Source of the DNA: Helicobacteraceae bacterium
GTDB taxonomy: Bacteria; Campylobacterota; Campylobacteria; Campylobacterales; Sulfurimonadaceae
Length of the DNA: 19,094 bases
Direction: 5' to 3'
NCBI GenBank assembly: GCA_027061425.1
Contig: JALSUN010000243.1
Coordinates: 1 to 19,094 of the forward strand
Part shown: piece after piece, positions 1-7,295 of the stretch
How positions within the stretch are numbered: position 1 is the stretch's first letter
How the letters are laid out: every line of letters begins with the position of its first letter
Made by a program: the position numbers and the translations under genes
The notes under the pieces: model-generated
Told to the model about the DNA's origin: nothing
What the model saw: only the letters and a program-made list of their open reading frames with translations
Databases searched by the model: none

Positions 1-397
1 CTATCCACTGACCCACTTCATAAAGTACCTTGTCACCTTTTTTAATCCCATAACGACTGTTAATATTCGGCAAATTCCTAATAGAGATAAGAACAATCGT
101 GTAAGGACCTCTTGAAATCTTTTTTTTTAAATATTGACTTAGATATTCTCTACTAAAAGTATGGGTTATAGGGTCTGTAATGCGCTCATCTTGACCTAAA
201 TTTATAAGATAGAAAATGTAATAGATCATCACAACAAAAGAAGAGATAGCAATGACCAAAAAGAAAGTAGGGACTTCTCCCGATCCAAAAGAAAAAAAGC
301 TTAAAATAATAATAAGAAAAAGTATAAAAACAGGCAGACCAATACGTAGTGCCAATTTAAAGCGTAAAGCCCGCTCTTTTTCTTGAGGAAGCAGCAT
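1..397 (-). CDS. Membrane protein with degenerate GGDEF-like domain (3' end outside window)
   Basis: The first 132 residues are visible, starting at ATG 397-395, five bases after the gyrB stop, so the gene is probably co-transcribed with gyrB. No clear Shine-Dalgarno sequence is seen. Two hydrophobic helices lie at about residues 17-35 and 39-60, with a short charged stretch before the first. From about residue 67 the sequence follows the start of a GGDEF (diguanylate cyclase) domain: DPITHTFSREYL matches the usual D-x-L-T-x-L-x-NR region, and NINSRYGIKKGDKVL matches the usual IND-x-YGH-x-x-GD-x-VL. The two aspartates of the normal LDID metal-binding motif align with Ser and Arg (ISIRN), so cyclase activity looks unlikely. 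The GGDEF signature itself would lie beyond the window edge. Family membership is moderately sure; function is unknown. Confidence 0.7.
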   Translation of the reverse strand, partial: MLLPQEKERALRFKLALRIGLPVFILFLIIILSFFSFGSGEVPTFFLVIAISSFVVMIYYIFYLINLGQDERITDPITHTFSREYLSQYLKKKISRGPYTIVLISIRNLPNINSRYGIKKGDKVLYEVGQWI

Positions 398-402
398 AAA
401 GC

Positions 403-2718
403 TTAAACGTCCAGGTGTTTTACATCTTTAGCGTGAGTTTCGATGTAGTTACGACGTGGTTCAACCTCGTCACCCATAAAGAGTGTAAAGGCCTCACTCG
501 CAGCCTCTGCATCTTCTATATTGACACGAAGAAGTACACGGTTTTCAGGTGTCATCGTTGTTTCCCAAAGTTGCTCAGGATTCATCTCACCAAGACCTTT
601 GTAACGCTGGATATAAGAGCCTTTTCTAGCAAACTCTTTAACCTCTTCAAGAATCTCAATAACATCACCTTCTAAGGCGATATCCCACTCTTTGATCTTT
701 TCAAACACATACATAGCTTCTGTAAAGTGTGGCGCTGTAAAGAGATCATCATTAACACGAAGCTCTTCCATACCATCCTCTGTCTGTACAAAAAGGTGGA
801 TCTCTTCATCTGTTACAAGTTGAGAAAGTATATTATTGCCACGATCATTCAAGAACTTCTCGATCTCAACCATCATTTTTTCACTATCTAAACCAACAAT
901 GTCCGGATTTTCAATAAAGTGACGGATCAATGATACAAGAGCATAACGACGCTCAAGGGCATTAAGTGAGCCTTGGTAGTGGTCTACCATCTTGAAAAAT
1001 GAGACCAGGTCATTATGACCAACACCCTCAACCTCAATGGACTCTATACCATTGTCGATCAAGAAAGTGTTCATCTCTACATCATCTTTAAAGTATATCT
1101 CTTTTTTACCTTTTTTATAACGGTAAAGTGGTGGCTGTGCTAAGTACAAGTAGCCATTTTCTACGATCTTTGGTAGATAACGGAAGAAAAAAGTAAGTAG
1201 AAGGGTCTGAATATGAGAACCATCGACGTCCGCATCGGTCATAATGATGACTTTATGATAACGGATCTTCTCTTCGTTGAACTCTTCACCAATACCACAA
1301 CCAAGCGCTGTAATCATGTTAGTGATCTCTTCAGACTTTAAAATTTTGTCAAGACGCGCTTTTTCAACATTAAGGATCTTACCTTTAAGTGGCAAAATAG
1401 CCTGAAAAACACGGTCACGACCTTGTTTCGCAGAACCACCTGCAGAGTCGCCCTCCACCAGGTAGATCTCAGAGATCGTTGCATCTTTACTCTGACAGTC
1501 AGCTAATTTACCCGGAAGTGTTCCCACGCTCATAGAGTCTTTACGACGTGTAAGATCACGCGCTTTTTTAGCCGCTTCACGACCTTTAGCTGCTAATAAT
1601 GCTTTTTGAACAATGGCTCTTGCTTCGTTAGGGTTCTCTTCAAAATACTTACCCAGCTTTTCATAACTTAGTTTTTGAACAAGTGGACGTACATAAGTGT
1701 TACCTAGCTTACCTTTAGTCTGACCTTCAAATTGTGGTTCAGGTACACGAACAGAGACAATACAGATCATTCCCTCTTTAACATCATCACCACTAATTGA
1801 GACATCTTTCTCTTTAGCATTACCGTTATTCTTGTTGTAAGTAGAGATAACACGTGTTAAACCTGCTCTAAAGCCGGCTTCGTGTGTACCACCGTTAGGG
1901 GTACGAATGTTGTTAACAAATGAGTAAAGTTTCTCCTCATAAGCGTCGTTATACATAAAGGCAATGTCAACTTCAATGTCCTCAATAGCTTCACTGAAAC
2001 TGTATGGTGATGCTACTTGCTCACGCTTATTAAGATCTTGAACATACTGAAGAATTCCACCCTCAAAGTGATAGGTCTCTTCACTGTTTGTTCTTTCGTC
2101 TTTAAAAATTATCTTAATCTGTGGGTTAAGATACGCTAATTCTTTAAAACGCTTCGCCAAATACTCATACTCAAATGTAATCGTTTCAGTAAAAATGGTA
2201 GGATCGGCTTTAAACTCGATCGTTGTTCCATGTTTACGTGTTGTTCCGACCACTTCCAGAGGAGCAGTTGGAATTCCCTCTTGAAAATTTTGCTCATGGA
2301 TCTGACCATCACGGTGAATGGTCATCTTAAGATCACCAGAGAGAGCATTAACTACAGAGACACCAACACCATGAAGACCACCAGAGACTTTGTAAGTATC
2401 TTTATCAAACTTACCACCAGCATGAAGAACAGTAAGAACAACGGTAGCTGCAGATACATTTTCAGTAGGGTGCATGTCAGTAGGGATACCACGACCATTA
2501 TCTGAGACTTTACAAGTACCATCTTTAGTCAGTGTCACTTTGATGGTGTCACAATACCCTGCCATAGCCTCATCAATAGAGTTATCTATAACTTCATATA
2601 CAAGGTGATGGAGACCACGATGGCCTGTATCACCAATATACATTCCTGGTCGTTTTCTAACTGCTTCTAGTCCTTTGAGGACCTTAATATTACTTGCACC
2701 GTAATTTTGTTCTGACAT
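403..2718 (-). CDS. gyrB: DNA gyrase subunit B
   Basis: ATPase subunit of DNA gyrase, which introduces negative supercoils ahead of replication forks and in the chromosome generally, working as GyrA2GyrB2. The 771-residue protein shows the GHKL ATP site (E42, N46 in EVIDNSIDEA; DNGRG at 73-77; GGLHGVG at 113-119), the transducer lysine in QTKGKLGN (333-340), and the TOPRIM domain with EGDSAGG (422-428) and DADVDG (495-500). The GyrB tail has QRYKGLGEMN at 704-713. The tail lacks the long insert of enterobacterial GyrB, and the length fits Campylobacterota. The start ATG 2718-2716 is preceded by GGAG seven bases upstream. It is the third gene of the dnaA-dnaN-gyrB order but has a 252-bp spacer and its own candidate promoter. 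ParE is the only realistic alternative; position next to dnaN argues for GyrB. Confidence 0.98.
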   Translation of the reverse strand: MSEQNYGASNIKVLKGLEAVRKRPGMYIGDTGHRGLHHLVYEVIDNSIDEAMAGYCDTIKVTLTKDGTCKVSDNGRGIPTDMHPTENVSAATVVLTVLHAGGKFDKDTYKVSGGLHGVGVSVVNALSGDLKMTIHRDGQIHEQNFQEGIPTAPLEVVGTTRKHGTTIEFKADPTIFTETITFEYEYLAKRFKELAYLNPQIKIIFKDERTNSEETYHFEGGILQYVQDLNKREQVASPYSFSEAIEDIEVDIAFMYNDAYEEKLYSFVNNIRTPNGGTHEAGFRAGLTRVISTYNKNNGNAKEKDVSISGDDVKEGMICIVSVRVPEPQFEGQTKGKLGNTYVRPLVQKLSYEKLGKYFEENPNEARAIVQKALLAAKGREAAKKARDLTRRKDSMSVGTLPGKLADCQSKDATISEIYLVEGDSAGGSAKQGRDRVFQAILPLKGKILNVEKARLDKILKSEEITNMITALGCGIGEEFNEEKIRYHKVIIMTDADVDGSHIQTLLLTFFFRYLPKIVENGYLYLAQPPLYRYKKGKKEIYFKDDVEMNTFLIDNGIESIEVEGVGHNDLVSFFKMVDHYQGSLNALERRYALVSLIRHFIENPDIVGLDSEKMMVEIEKFLNDRGNNILSQLVTDEEIHLFVQTEDGMEELRVNDDLFTAPHFTEAMYVFEKIKEWDIALEGDVIEILEEVKEFARKGSYIQRYKGLGEMNPEQLWETTMTPENRVLLRVNIEDAEAASEAFTLFMGDEVEPRRNYIETHAKDVKHLDV

Positions 2719-2766
2719 GCCTACTCCATTGCTTTTCTATCGCTTTGAACACTCTCAACAGGTTAA

Positions 2767-2772
2767 GTTATA
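2767..2772 (-). promoter_or_regulatory. Candidate gyrB promoter -10
   Basis: Read leftward, TATAAC lies about 50 bases upstream of the gyrB start. No good -35 is seen, as is usual for sigma-70 promoters in Campylobacterota. The surrounding 2719-2938 is AT-rich and holds no gene. Confidence 0.35.
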
Positions 2773-2938
2773 CGCAACCAACCTCTTGAGAAAGTTCATA
2801 GGTTAAAAATGTAAAAAATTTTGCCTTAATATTAGCGTAAACTTGCCTAATTAGCGATTAAAGACTCATTTTGACATATATGTTGGATTTGTGTTGAAAA
2901 TGTTTTTGAGAAGTATATGAGGTGATTCTTAGGCATAT

Positions 2939-2961
2939 GCAAATTCTTTTAGAGAATTTGC
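2939..2961 (-). terminator. Stem-loop just after dnaN
   Basis: A perfect 9-bp inverted repeat (GCAAATTCT / AGAATTTGC) with a 5-base loop starts nine bases after the dnaN stop. Its position fits a terminator or 3'-end-stabilising hairpin of the dnaN transcript. It lacks a following U-run in either direction, so classical intrinsic termination is uncertain. Confidence 0.45.
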
Positions 2962-2970
2962 AGTGAATAG

Positions 2971-4038
2971 TTAGATAACGATAGGCATTACAATAGTTTT
3001 AAAATTTTCATCCATTAGGACAAAAGGCATATTCGCTTCATTTAGACCTATAGAAAATTCACTATTTTTAGTTTGCGAGATAAAATCTAAGATATAGCGA
3101 CTGTTAACAGCTAACATAAAGGGTTCTTCAAAACCTGTTGCAAACTCTATTTCAGTTTTTGCTTCGATATTATCATCACTTAATGATTCAAATTCTATGG
3201 CATTTTTAGTAAAGATGATTTTAAGATCATTTGAGATGGTCGTAATCTGTTTGATAGCATCTACCATTTCTGCTTTAGATAAATTAAAAGTAGTTGTGAT
3301 CTCTTTAGGAATAATTCTTGAATAGTCAGGGAATTTTCCATTGATCAATTTTGTAAAAAAGAGATATTGGTCTGACTTAATAATAAGATAGGTCTCATCG
3401 TAAAAAATTTCTATGTTGTCAAAAAAGAGTTTTTGAATCTCTATAATTGCTTTTTTTGGAACGATAAGTGATAGTTTTTTCTCATTAGTTTTATCAACAC
3501 TGACGATAGCTAACCTTCTAGTATCAGTTGAAACAAAAAACAAACCTTCTTCTTGAATGTCTATAAGTGCTCCATTAAGTTCAAACTTAGGGTTGTTGGT
3601 ATCTGTAGAAGGTGTGATTTTTTTAAGTGATTCTATAAGAAGCTTTGAATCTATCTGAATTTTTGGCTTGTTATTGTATTCAGGAAATTTAGGAAAATCT
3701 TTAGCATCAAAAGTTGGCAGTTTAAAGTTAGAACGAGACTGCTGAATATGTAGATCATTTTGAACTGTCTCTAAAATGACTTCACCATCTTTTAATATAC
3801 GTACAATGTCAAGAAGTTTTTTACCATTTGCAGTAACAGCACCACTCATCTCAACTGAGACTTGTTGACTCTCTATAACAAGACCTACTTCAAAGTCAGT
3901 AGCTTTGACAACAAGTTTTGATCCATGTACTTCTAATGAGACATGTGAGGTGATTTGAGATGTATCTTTTTTTTCTAGAAAAGGTTGCACATGAATGAGC
4001 ATATTTTCTAAAACAGATTTGGCTATTGCAATTCTCAT
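2971..4038 (-). CDS. dnaN: DNA polymerase III beta sliding clamp
   Basis: Ring-shaped processivity clamp that tethers DNA polymerase III and many repair proteins to DNA. The 355-residue length is near the usual 355-370. It begins with the typical MRIAIAKSVLENML helix, contains the mid-protein FPKFPEY segment, and ends with the clamp-like tail (K)TIVMPIVI, where most homologues have a VMPM-R/I-L type ending that forms part of the protein-binding pocket. The start ATG 4038-4036 is preceded by AAGGA with a 6-7 base gap. It lies between dnaA and gyrB on the same strand, the normal place. A candidate -10 lies at 4063-4068 and a hairpin follows the stop. Nothing in the reading frame is broken. Confidence 0.96.
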   Translation of the reverse strand: MRIAIAKSVLENMLIHVQPFLEKKDTSQITSHVSLEVHGSKLVVKATDFEVGLVIESQQVSVEMSGAVTANGKKLLDIVRILKDGEVILETVQNDLHIQQSRSNFKLPTFDAKDFPKFPEYNNKPKIQIDSKLLIESLKKITPSTDTNNPKFELNGALIDIQEEGLFFVSTDTRRLAIVSVDKTNEKKLSLIVPKKAIIEIQKLFFDNIEIFYDETYLIIKSDQYLFFTKLINGKFPDYSRIIPKEITTTFNLSKAEMVDAIKQITTISNDLKIIFTKNAIEFESLSDDNIEAKTEIEFATGFEEPFMLAVNSRYILDFISQTKNSEFSIGLNEANMPFVLMDENFKTIVMPIVI

Positions 4039-4244
4039 TGAAATTCCTTTTTATATTAATAAATTATAGAAGTAGTAATATACCCCTGTGTAAAGGTGAA
4101 AAGTCTCTTTAAACACCCAATCAAAGGGCATTTGTGATGTGAATAAGCAGATAGACTTTATTCACATACGTTCACTTCTCAGATTATATCTTTTTTTTAT
4201 TATAGTTCCAACCAAAAATTTGGCCTCTTTTTTTAACACTATCT
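4039..4244. other. oriC2-like dnaA-dnaN spacer: DnaA boxes and AT-rich stretch
   Basis: Two perfect TTATTCACA boxes face each other here: 4138-4146 on the minus strand and 4158-4166 on the plus strand. With flanking bases they make a 10-bp inverted repeat with an 11-base spacer (4137-4167). TTCAC cores also occur at 4096-4100 (minus) and 4171-4175 (plus). Immediately right of the boxes, 4183-4204 is almost pure A/T with an eight-T run, a candidate DNA unwinding element. In H. pylori the dnaA-dnaN spacer is oriC2 and carries the unwinding element. Origin function here is inferred from that parallel. Confidence 0.65.
4063..4068 (-). promoter_or_regulatory. Candidate dnaN promoter -10
   Basis: A perfect TATAAT reads leftward here, in an AT-rich stretch, about 25 bases before the dnaN ATG. 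It would give a leader of roughly 18 bases containing the AAGGA ribosome binding site. TTTACA at 4089-4094 resembles a -35, but the spacing (20 bases) is long. Confidence 0.5.
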
Positions 4245-5564
4245 CTAATGTTGTATGGATGTTGTAATTTTATTAGTGAGTTCATCAATTTTGACTTTAA
4301 AGTCTTCATCATTTTTTAATAACTCATTAATTTTTTTCATAGTGTGACTGACAGCAGTATGGTCTTTCATACCAAAATACTTGGCAAGCTCTGGCATAGA
4401 CATAGGGGTGAGGTCACGTGCAAGGTAGATGCTAATACGTCTGGCATAGACAATGTTACGACTGCGATTTTTTGACTTTATTTCAGAGGGTTTCACATTA
4501 AGTTCTTTAGCCACAGTACTCATAATGAAATCTATAGAGATGTTGTCTCGCTTTTCTTGTAGGGTCTCTTTAAGTACATTTTGAGCAAATTCTATAGTAA
4601 TAGGCTGGTGCATCAGTTGGGCATAGGCGTGGAGTTTAGAGAGGATCCCTTCTATCTCACGTACATTCGAGTCGATGATAGTTGCGATGTATTTGACAAC
4701 ATCACTGTCGATATTAATACGATTAATTTCACACTTTTTCTGAATAATGGCTATTTTGGTCTCAAGTTCAGGAGGTTGTATGTCTGCAACCAAACCCCAC
4801 TCAAAACGGCTTTTAAGACGGTCTTCTAAACCTGCTATCTGTTTGGGTTTTTTGTCAGCAGTCATAATGATCTGTTTATGTTCGTTGCGCAGGGCCTCAA
4901 AGGTGTGAAAAAACTCCTCTTGAGTCTGTACTTTGTTACTCAAAAATTGTATATCGTCGATGAGTAGTACATCGCATTTACGGTACTTGTCTTTGAAACG
5001 ATCCATAGTTTTGTTACGCATGTGGGCAGTGAAGTCATTAAGAAACTGCTCGACTGAGGTATAGATGACACTTTTACCCTGATGTTGTAAAACATTTCCT
5101 ACTGCCTGCATAAGGTGGGTCTTACCCAGACCTACTCCTCCATAGATAAAGAGAGGGTTATAGAGTGCGCCTGGTTTTTCACTGACACTCTTGGCCGCAG
5201 CGTAGGCAAACTGGTTAGAAGAACCTGGAACATAGTTTTCAAAAGTGTAGGAAGGGTTAAGTAGAGAGTGCTGTACTTTTTCAGCACTAGGTGCTACTTT
5301 AGCAACAATGTTACTCTTTTCACCACTTTTAAGTTCTATACTAACCATGGTTTTTGTACCTGTTTTAACTTCAAAAAGGTGGGCAATTTTTTCAGAAAAT
5401 TTACGTTTTATATAATTGACAATGAGTGCATTGGGTGCATAATAGACAGCATAATTACTTTTGGAGGCTGATGTAGAAAATTGAAGCTGTTTAATATAGC
5501 GCTTGTAATCGATTTCAGATATCTCATCTTTTAGCTTAAGTAAGATTTCTTGACCAATATTCAT
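4245..5564 (-). CDS. dnaA: Chromosomal replication initiator DnaA
   Basis: AAA+ initiator that binds DnaA boxes, oligomerises and melts the origin. The 439-residue protein shows domain I (about 1-80, with MNIGQEILLKLKDEIS), a short variable linker, the AAA+ domain with Walker A GGVGLGKTH (142-150), Walker B DVLLIDDIQ (198-206) and an arginine-finger region GLEDRLKSRF (245-254). The DNA-binding domain IV (about 343-439) carries the signature DHTAVSHTMKKI (401-412). The start ATG 5564-5562 is preceded by AAGGA with a 6-base gap. A DnaA-box palindrome (5579-5595) lies immediately upstream of that ribosome binding site, so autoregulation is likely. Boxes on both sides of the gene match the TTATTCAC form used by H. 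pylori DnaA. Confidence 0.98.
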   Translation of the reverse strand: MNIGQEILLKLKDEISEIDYKRYIKQLQFSTSASKSNYAVYYAPNALIVNYIKRKFSEKIAHLFEVKTGTKTMVSIELKSGEKSNIVAKVAPSAEKVQHSLLNPSYTFENYVPGSSNQFAYAAAKSVSEKPGALYNPLFIYGGVGLGKTHLMQAVGNVLQHQGKSVIYTSVEQFLNDFTAHMRNKTMDRFKDKYRKCDVLLIDDIQFLSNKVQTQEEFFHTFEALRNEHKQIIMTADKKPKQIAGLEDRLKSRFEWGLVADIQPPELETKIAIIQKKCEINRINIDSDVVKYIATIIDSNVREIEGILSKLHAYAQLMHQPITIEFAQNVLKETLQEKRDNISIDFIMSTVAKELNVKPSEIKSKNRSRNIVYARRISIYLARDLTPMSMPELAKYFGMKDHTAVSHTMKKINELLKNDEDFKVKIDELTNKITTSIQH

Positions 5565-5578
5565 AACAATCCTTTGAG

Positions 5579-5595
5579 TTATTCACAGTGAATAA
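5579..5595. repeat. Paired DnaA boxes as 17-bp palindrome at the dnaA leader
   Basis: TTATTCAC and GTGAATAA flank one central base, giving 8-bp perfect arms. The right end of the dnaA leader on the minus strand begins just after it: the AAGGA ribosome binding site lies within the next dozen bases toward dnaA. Bound DnaA would be well placed to block dnaA expression. Confidence 0.8.
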
Positions 5596-5659
5596 GTAGT
5601 GAACTAATATGTGAATATTACATTAGTTTTCCTAGTATTAGGGTAAAGAAGAGGGTGAA

Positions 5660-5690
5660 TAAAAGTTATTCACACTGTGAATAACTTTTA
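5660..5690. repeat. 31-bp perfect palindrome containing two DnaA boxes
   Basis: Arms 5660-5674 and 5676-5690 are perfect 15-bp complements around a single central C. Each arm contains a full TTATTCACA box, so two boxes face each other. A third box (TTATTCACC, minus strand, 5654-5662) overlaps the left edge. Confidence 0.85.
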
Positions 5691-5742
5691 AAACAAATGA
5701 ATTGAGGATAGATTTTAAAGGAAAGTAAGTTTTTTATAGCTG

Positions 5743-6687
5743 TTACTGAAATTGTGGGTTTTTTTCTAACCATGAAGAGATATCAGAAAAGTACTGTTCT
5801 ATTACAGGATCTGAAGAGAGGACGATATCATGGACAGCATCTTTAACAGTAATAAGTGTTAGATTTTTATAGATTTTTTCTCCATAATGGACAATATCAT
5901 TAACATTCAAAACGCCATCAGAGGAGGTAATTTTATCACTCCATGTTGTTTTAAAATATGATGTGTCTGAGTGTAAGATCAGACAAGGTAGTTCATCTAT
6001 GGTACTACTATATATCTCATATTGTGCATTTAAAATAGCATGCATCCATCCAAAATAACTTATAAAAGAGGGGATGGGCTTGTAGTGAAGATTAAAGTCC
6101 CATCGTCCTCTATAATCCTTATGTAAACTCTCAGTATAGAGTGAGTTTAATTGTGTAAATTTTAAAAATGGAAAAAGCTTTCCTATAGGAGCCACGATAG
6201 AAAGAAGTTTTATTGCTGTACTACTTGCGTTAAAAGCAAAAAATGGACTGTTTAAAATAGCTCCTGAAATCAGATCTCTATGTTGTGAGTGCTGAAGGTA
6301 GTGTGTGACGATGAGTCCACCTGTAGAGTGGCCATGAAGTATGATGTTTTGATGCCCTGCCTCTTTTGCTTTTTTAATGACAAAGGTAAGCTCTGCATAG
6401 TACTCTCTGATATCTTTACAGAAGTTTTCATGTTGGTGTGTTTTTATAGAACTACCATATTTTCGTAATTCAAGAGCATAAAAACTGATGCCTTTGTCTA
6501 TAAAAAAATCAGCCATGTGTCTTTGGAAAAAGTAGTCCATATAGCCGTGAACATAGATAACAGCTGTTTTTGCATCTTCTATCTCACAAAAATCGACTTT
6601 GGCAGAGACCTTACCTTCATAATCATCATCAAGAGAAATATTTAGAGTATCTAATTTATATGTAGGGGAGCGTTGTGCATAATTCAT
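5743..6687 (-). CDS. Serine alpha/beta-hydrolase (lysophospholipase / S33-like)
   Basis: Predicted cytoplasmic alpha/beta-hydrolase of 314 residues; substrate unknown. VIYVHGYMD (43-51) is the oxyanion-hole strand, ILHGHSTGG (116-124) is the nucleophile elbow with Ser121, and VHDIVLSS (285-292) supplies the likely catalytic His286. An acidic partner is expected around HSDTSYF (Asp241) or SDGVLNV (Asp257). There is no signal peptide or membrane segment. The pattern best matches the Hydrolase_4 (monoacylglycerol lipase-like) group. The start ATG 6687-6685 has AAAGG about nine bases upstream and a near TATAAT at 6707-6712. It is transcribed toward oriC1 and dnaA on the same strand, with 178 bp of origin DNA between. 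No functional link with replication is visible. Confidence 0.85.
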   Translation of the reverse strand: MNYAQRSPTYKLDTLNISLDDDYEGKVSAKVDFCEIEDAKTAVIYVHGYMDYFFQRHMADFFIDKGISFYALELRKYGSSIKTHQHENFCKDIREYYAELTFVIKKAKEAGHQNIILHGHSTGGLIVTHYLQHSQHRDLISGAILNSPFFAFNASSTAIKLLSIVAPIGKLFPFLKFTQLNSLYTESLHKDYRGRWDFNLHYKPIPSFISYFGWMHAILNAQYEIYSSTIDELPCLILHSDTSYFKTTWSDKITSSDGVLNVNDIVHYGEKIYKNLTLITVKDAVHDIVLSSDPVIEQYFSDISSWLEKNPQFQ

Positions 6688-6705
6688 GGTAATTGCCTTT
6701 AAAAA

Positions 6706-6715
6706 TATTATAATA
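6706..6715. promoter_or_regulatory. Shared palindromic -10 between hydrolase and ruvC
   Basis: TATTATAATA is its own reverse complement and reads as TATAAT on both strands (6707-6712 minus; 6709-6714 plus). Leftward it would serve the hydrolase with a very short leader. Rightward it could start a longer ruvC transcript. Confidence 0.45.
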
Positions 6716-6797
6716 CAAGGTATGTTAGCAGTAATGGTGAAAAAATATGATATTTTAAATAGTTATTCTTATTCTCCTGATTATCAAAAAGTAAATG

Positions 6798-6806
6798 TGT
6801 TACAAT
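6798..6806 (+). promoter_or_regulatory. Extended -10 abutting ruvC start (possible leaderless mRNA)
   Basis: TGTTACAAT fits the extended -10 pattern TGnTATAAT with one change. It ends five bases before the ruvC ATG at 6812, so transcription would begin at or next to the A of the start codon. No Shine-Dalgarno sequence precedes that ATG, which agrees with leaderless translation. Confidence 0.45.
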
Positions 6807-6811
6807 CCGAA

Positions 6812-7291
6812 ATGAATATATTAGGAATAGATCCGGGTACACGGAACATGGGTTATGCTGTAATCTCTTTAGAGCGTGGCAAAATCAGTTTAGTCGAAGC
6901 AGGCCTTATTAAAATGAAGCAAGAGGACCTCCAGTTTCAGATCCCACAAATGGTAGAGGGTTTAGACCAGATATTTGCAAAACATACTATAGATGAAGTG
7001 GCTATGGAAGATATTTTTTATGCGCATAACCCTCAGACCGTCTTAAAACTGGCTCAGTTCCGTGGGGCCATCATGCTAAAACTGTTACAAGAATTTGGTC
7101 AGTTCTCAGAGTACACCCCCTTACAGGTCAAACGTGCTTTAACGGGTAAAGCTAAGGCAGCTAAAGAGCAGGTGGCTTTTATGGTGCAGCGGCTTTTAGG
7201 GATAAAAAAAGAGATCAGACCTCTTGATATCTCTGATGCTATGGCTGTAGCTATTACCCATTCTCAACGGGTAAAATTGGAAAAAAAGTAG
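6812..7291 (+). CDS. ruvC: Holliday junction resolvase RuvC
   Basis: Endonuclease that cuts Holliday junctions with RuvAB during recombination and fork repair. From ATG 6812 the protein is 159 residues, the normal RuvC length, and opens with MNILGIDPGTRNMGYAVI, where the aspartate of GIDPG is the first catalytic acid. The second acid lies in VAMEDIFYAHNPQTVLKL, and the last pair is in RPLDISDAMAVAITH near the end. The frame is open back to 6686, with an earlier ATG at 6734, but RuvC homologues begin at the MxILGIDPG block, so 6812 is preferred. That start lacks a ribosome binding site but has an extended -10 just upstream. The next gene starts four bases after the stop, making ruvC the first gene of the efflux operon. 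Confidence 0.95.
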   Translation: MNILGIDPGTRNMGYAVISLERGKISLVEAGLIKMKQEDLQFQIPQMVEGLDQIFAKHTIDEVAMEDIFYAHNPQTVLKLAQFRGAIMLKLLQEFGQFSEYTPLQVKRALTGKAKAAKEQVAFMVQRLLGIKKEIRPLDISDAMAVAITHSQRVKLEKK

Positions 7292-7295
7292 GAAA

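Larger units (their letters stand above)
5565..5742. other. oriC1-like region upstream of dnaA with DnaA-box cluster
   Basis: This spacer holds five TTATTCAC boxes: 5579-5587 (plus), 5587-5595 (minus), 5654-5662 (minus), 5666-5674 (plus) and 5676-5684 (minus). A one-mismatch box (ATATTCACA) lies at 5610-5618 on the minus strand. Such density in 178 bp is far above chance. By analogy with H. pylori, where oriC1 lies upstream of dnaA and oriC2 downstream, this is the first half of a bipartite origin and also the dnaA control region. No confident dnaA -10 could be chosen. Confidence 0.75.

Noticed and set aside
4209..4224. CCAAA-TT-TTTGG inverted repeat after dnaA as a terminator
   Set aside because: The loop would be two bases and the stem is short and A/T-rich; not a convincing hairpin.
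6686..6811. Upstream extension of ruvC to 6686 or the ATG at 6734
   Set aside because: RuvC homologues begin at MxILGIDPG; the extra 42 residues have no family match and overlap the promoter region. The ATG at 6734 remains a minor alternative.
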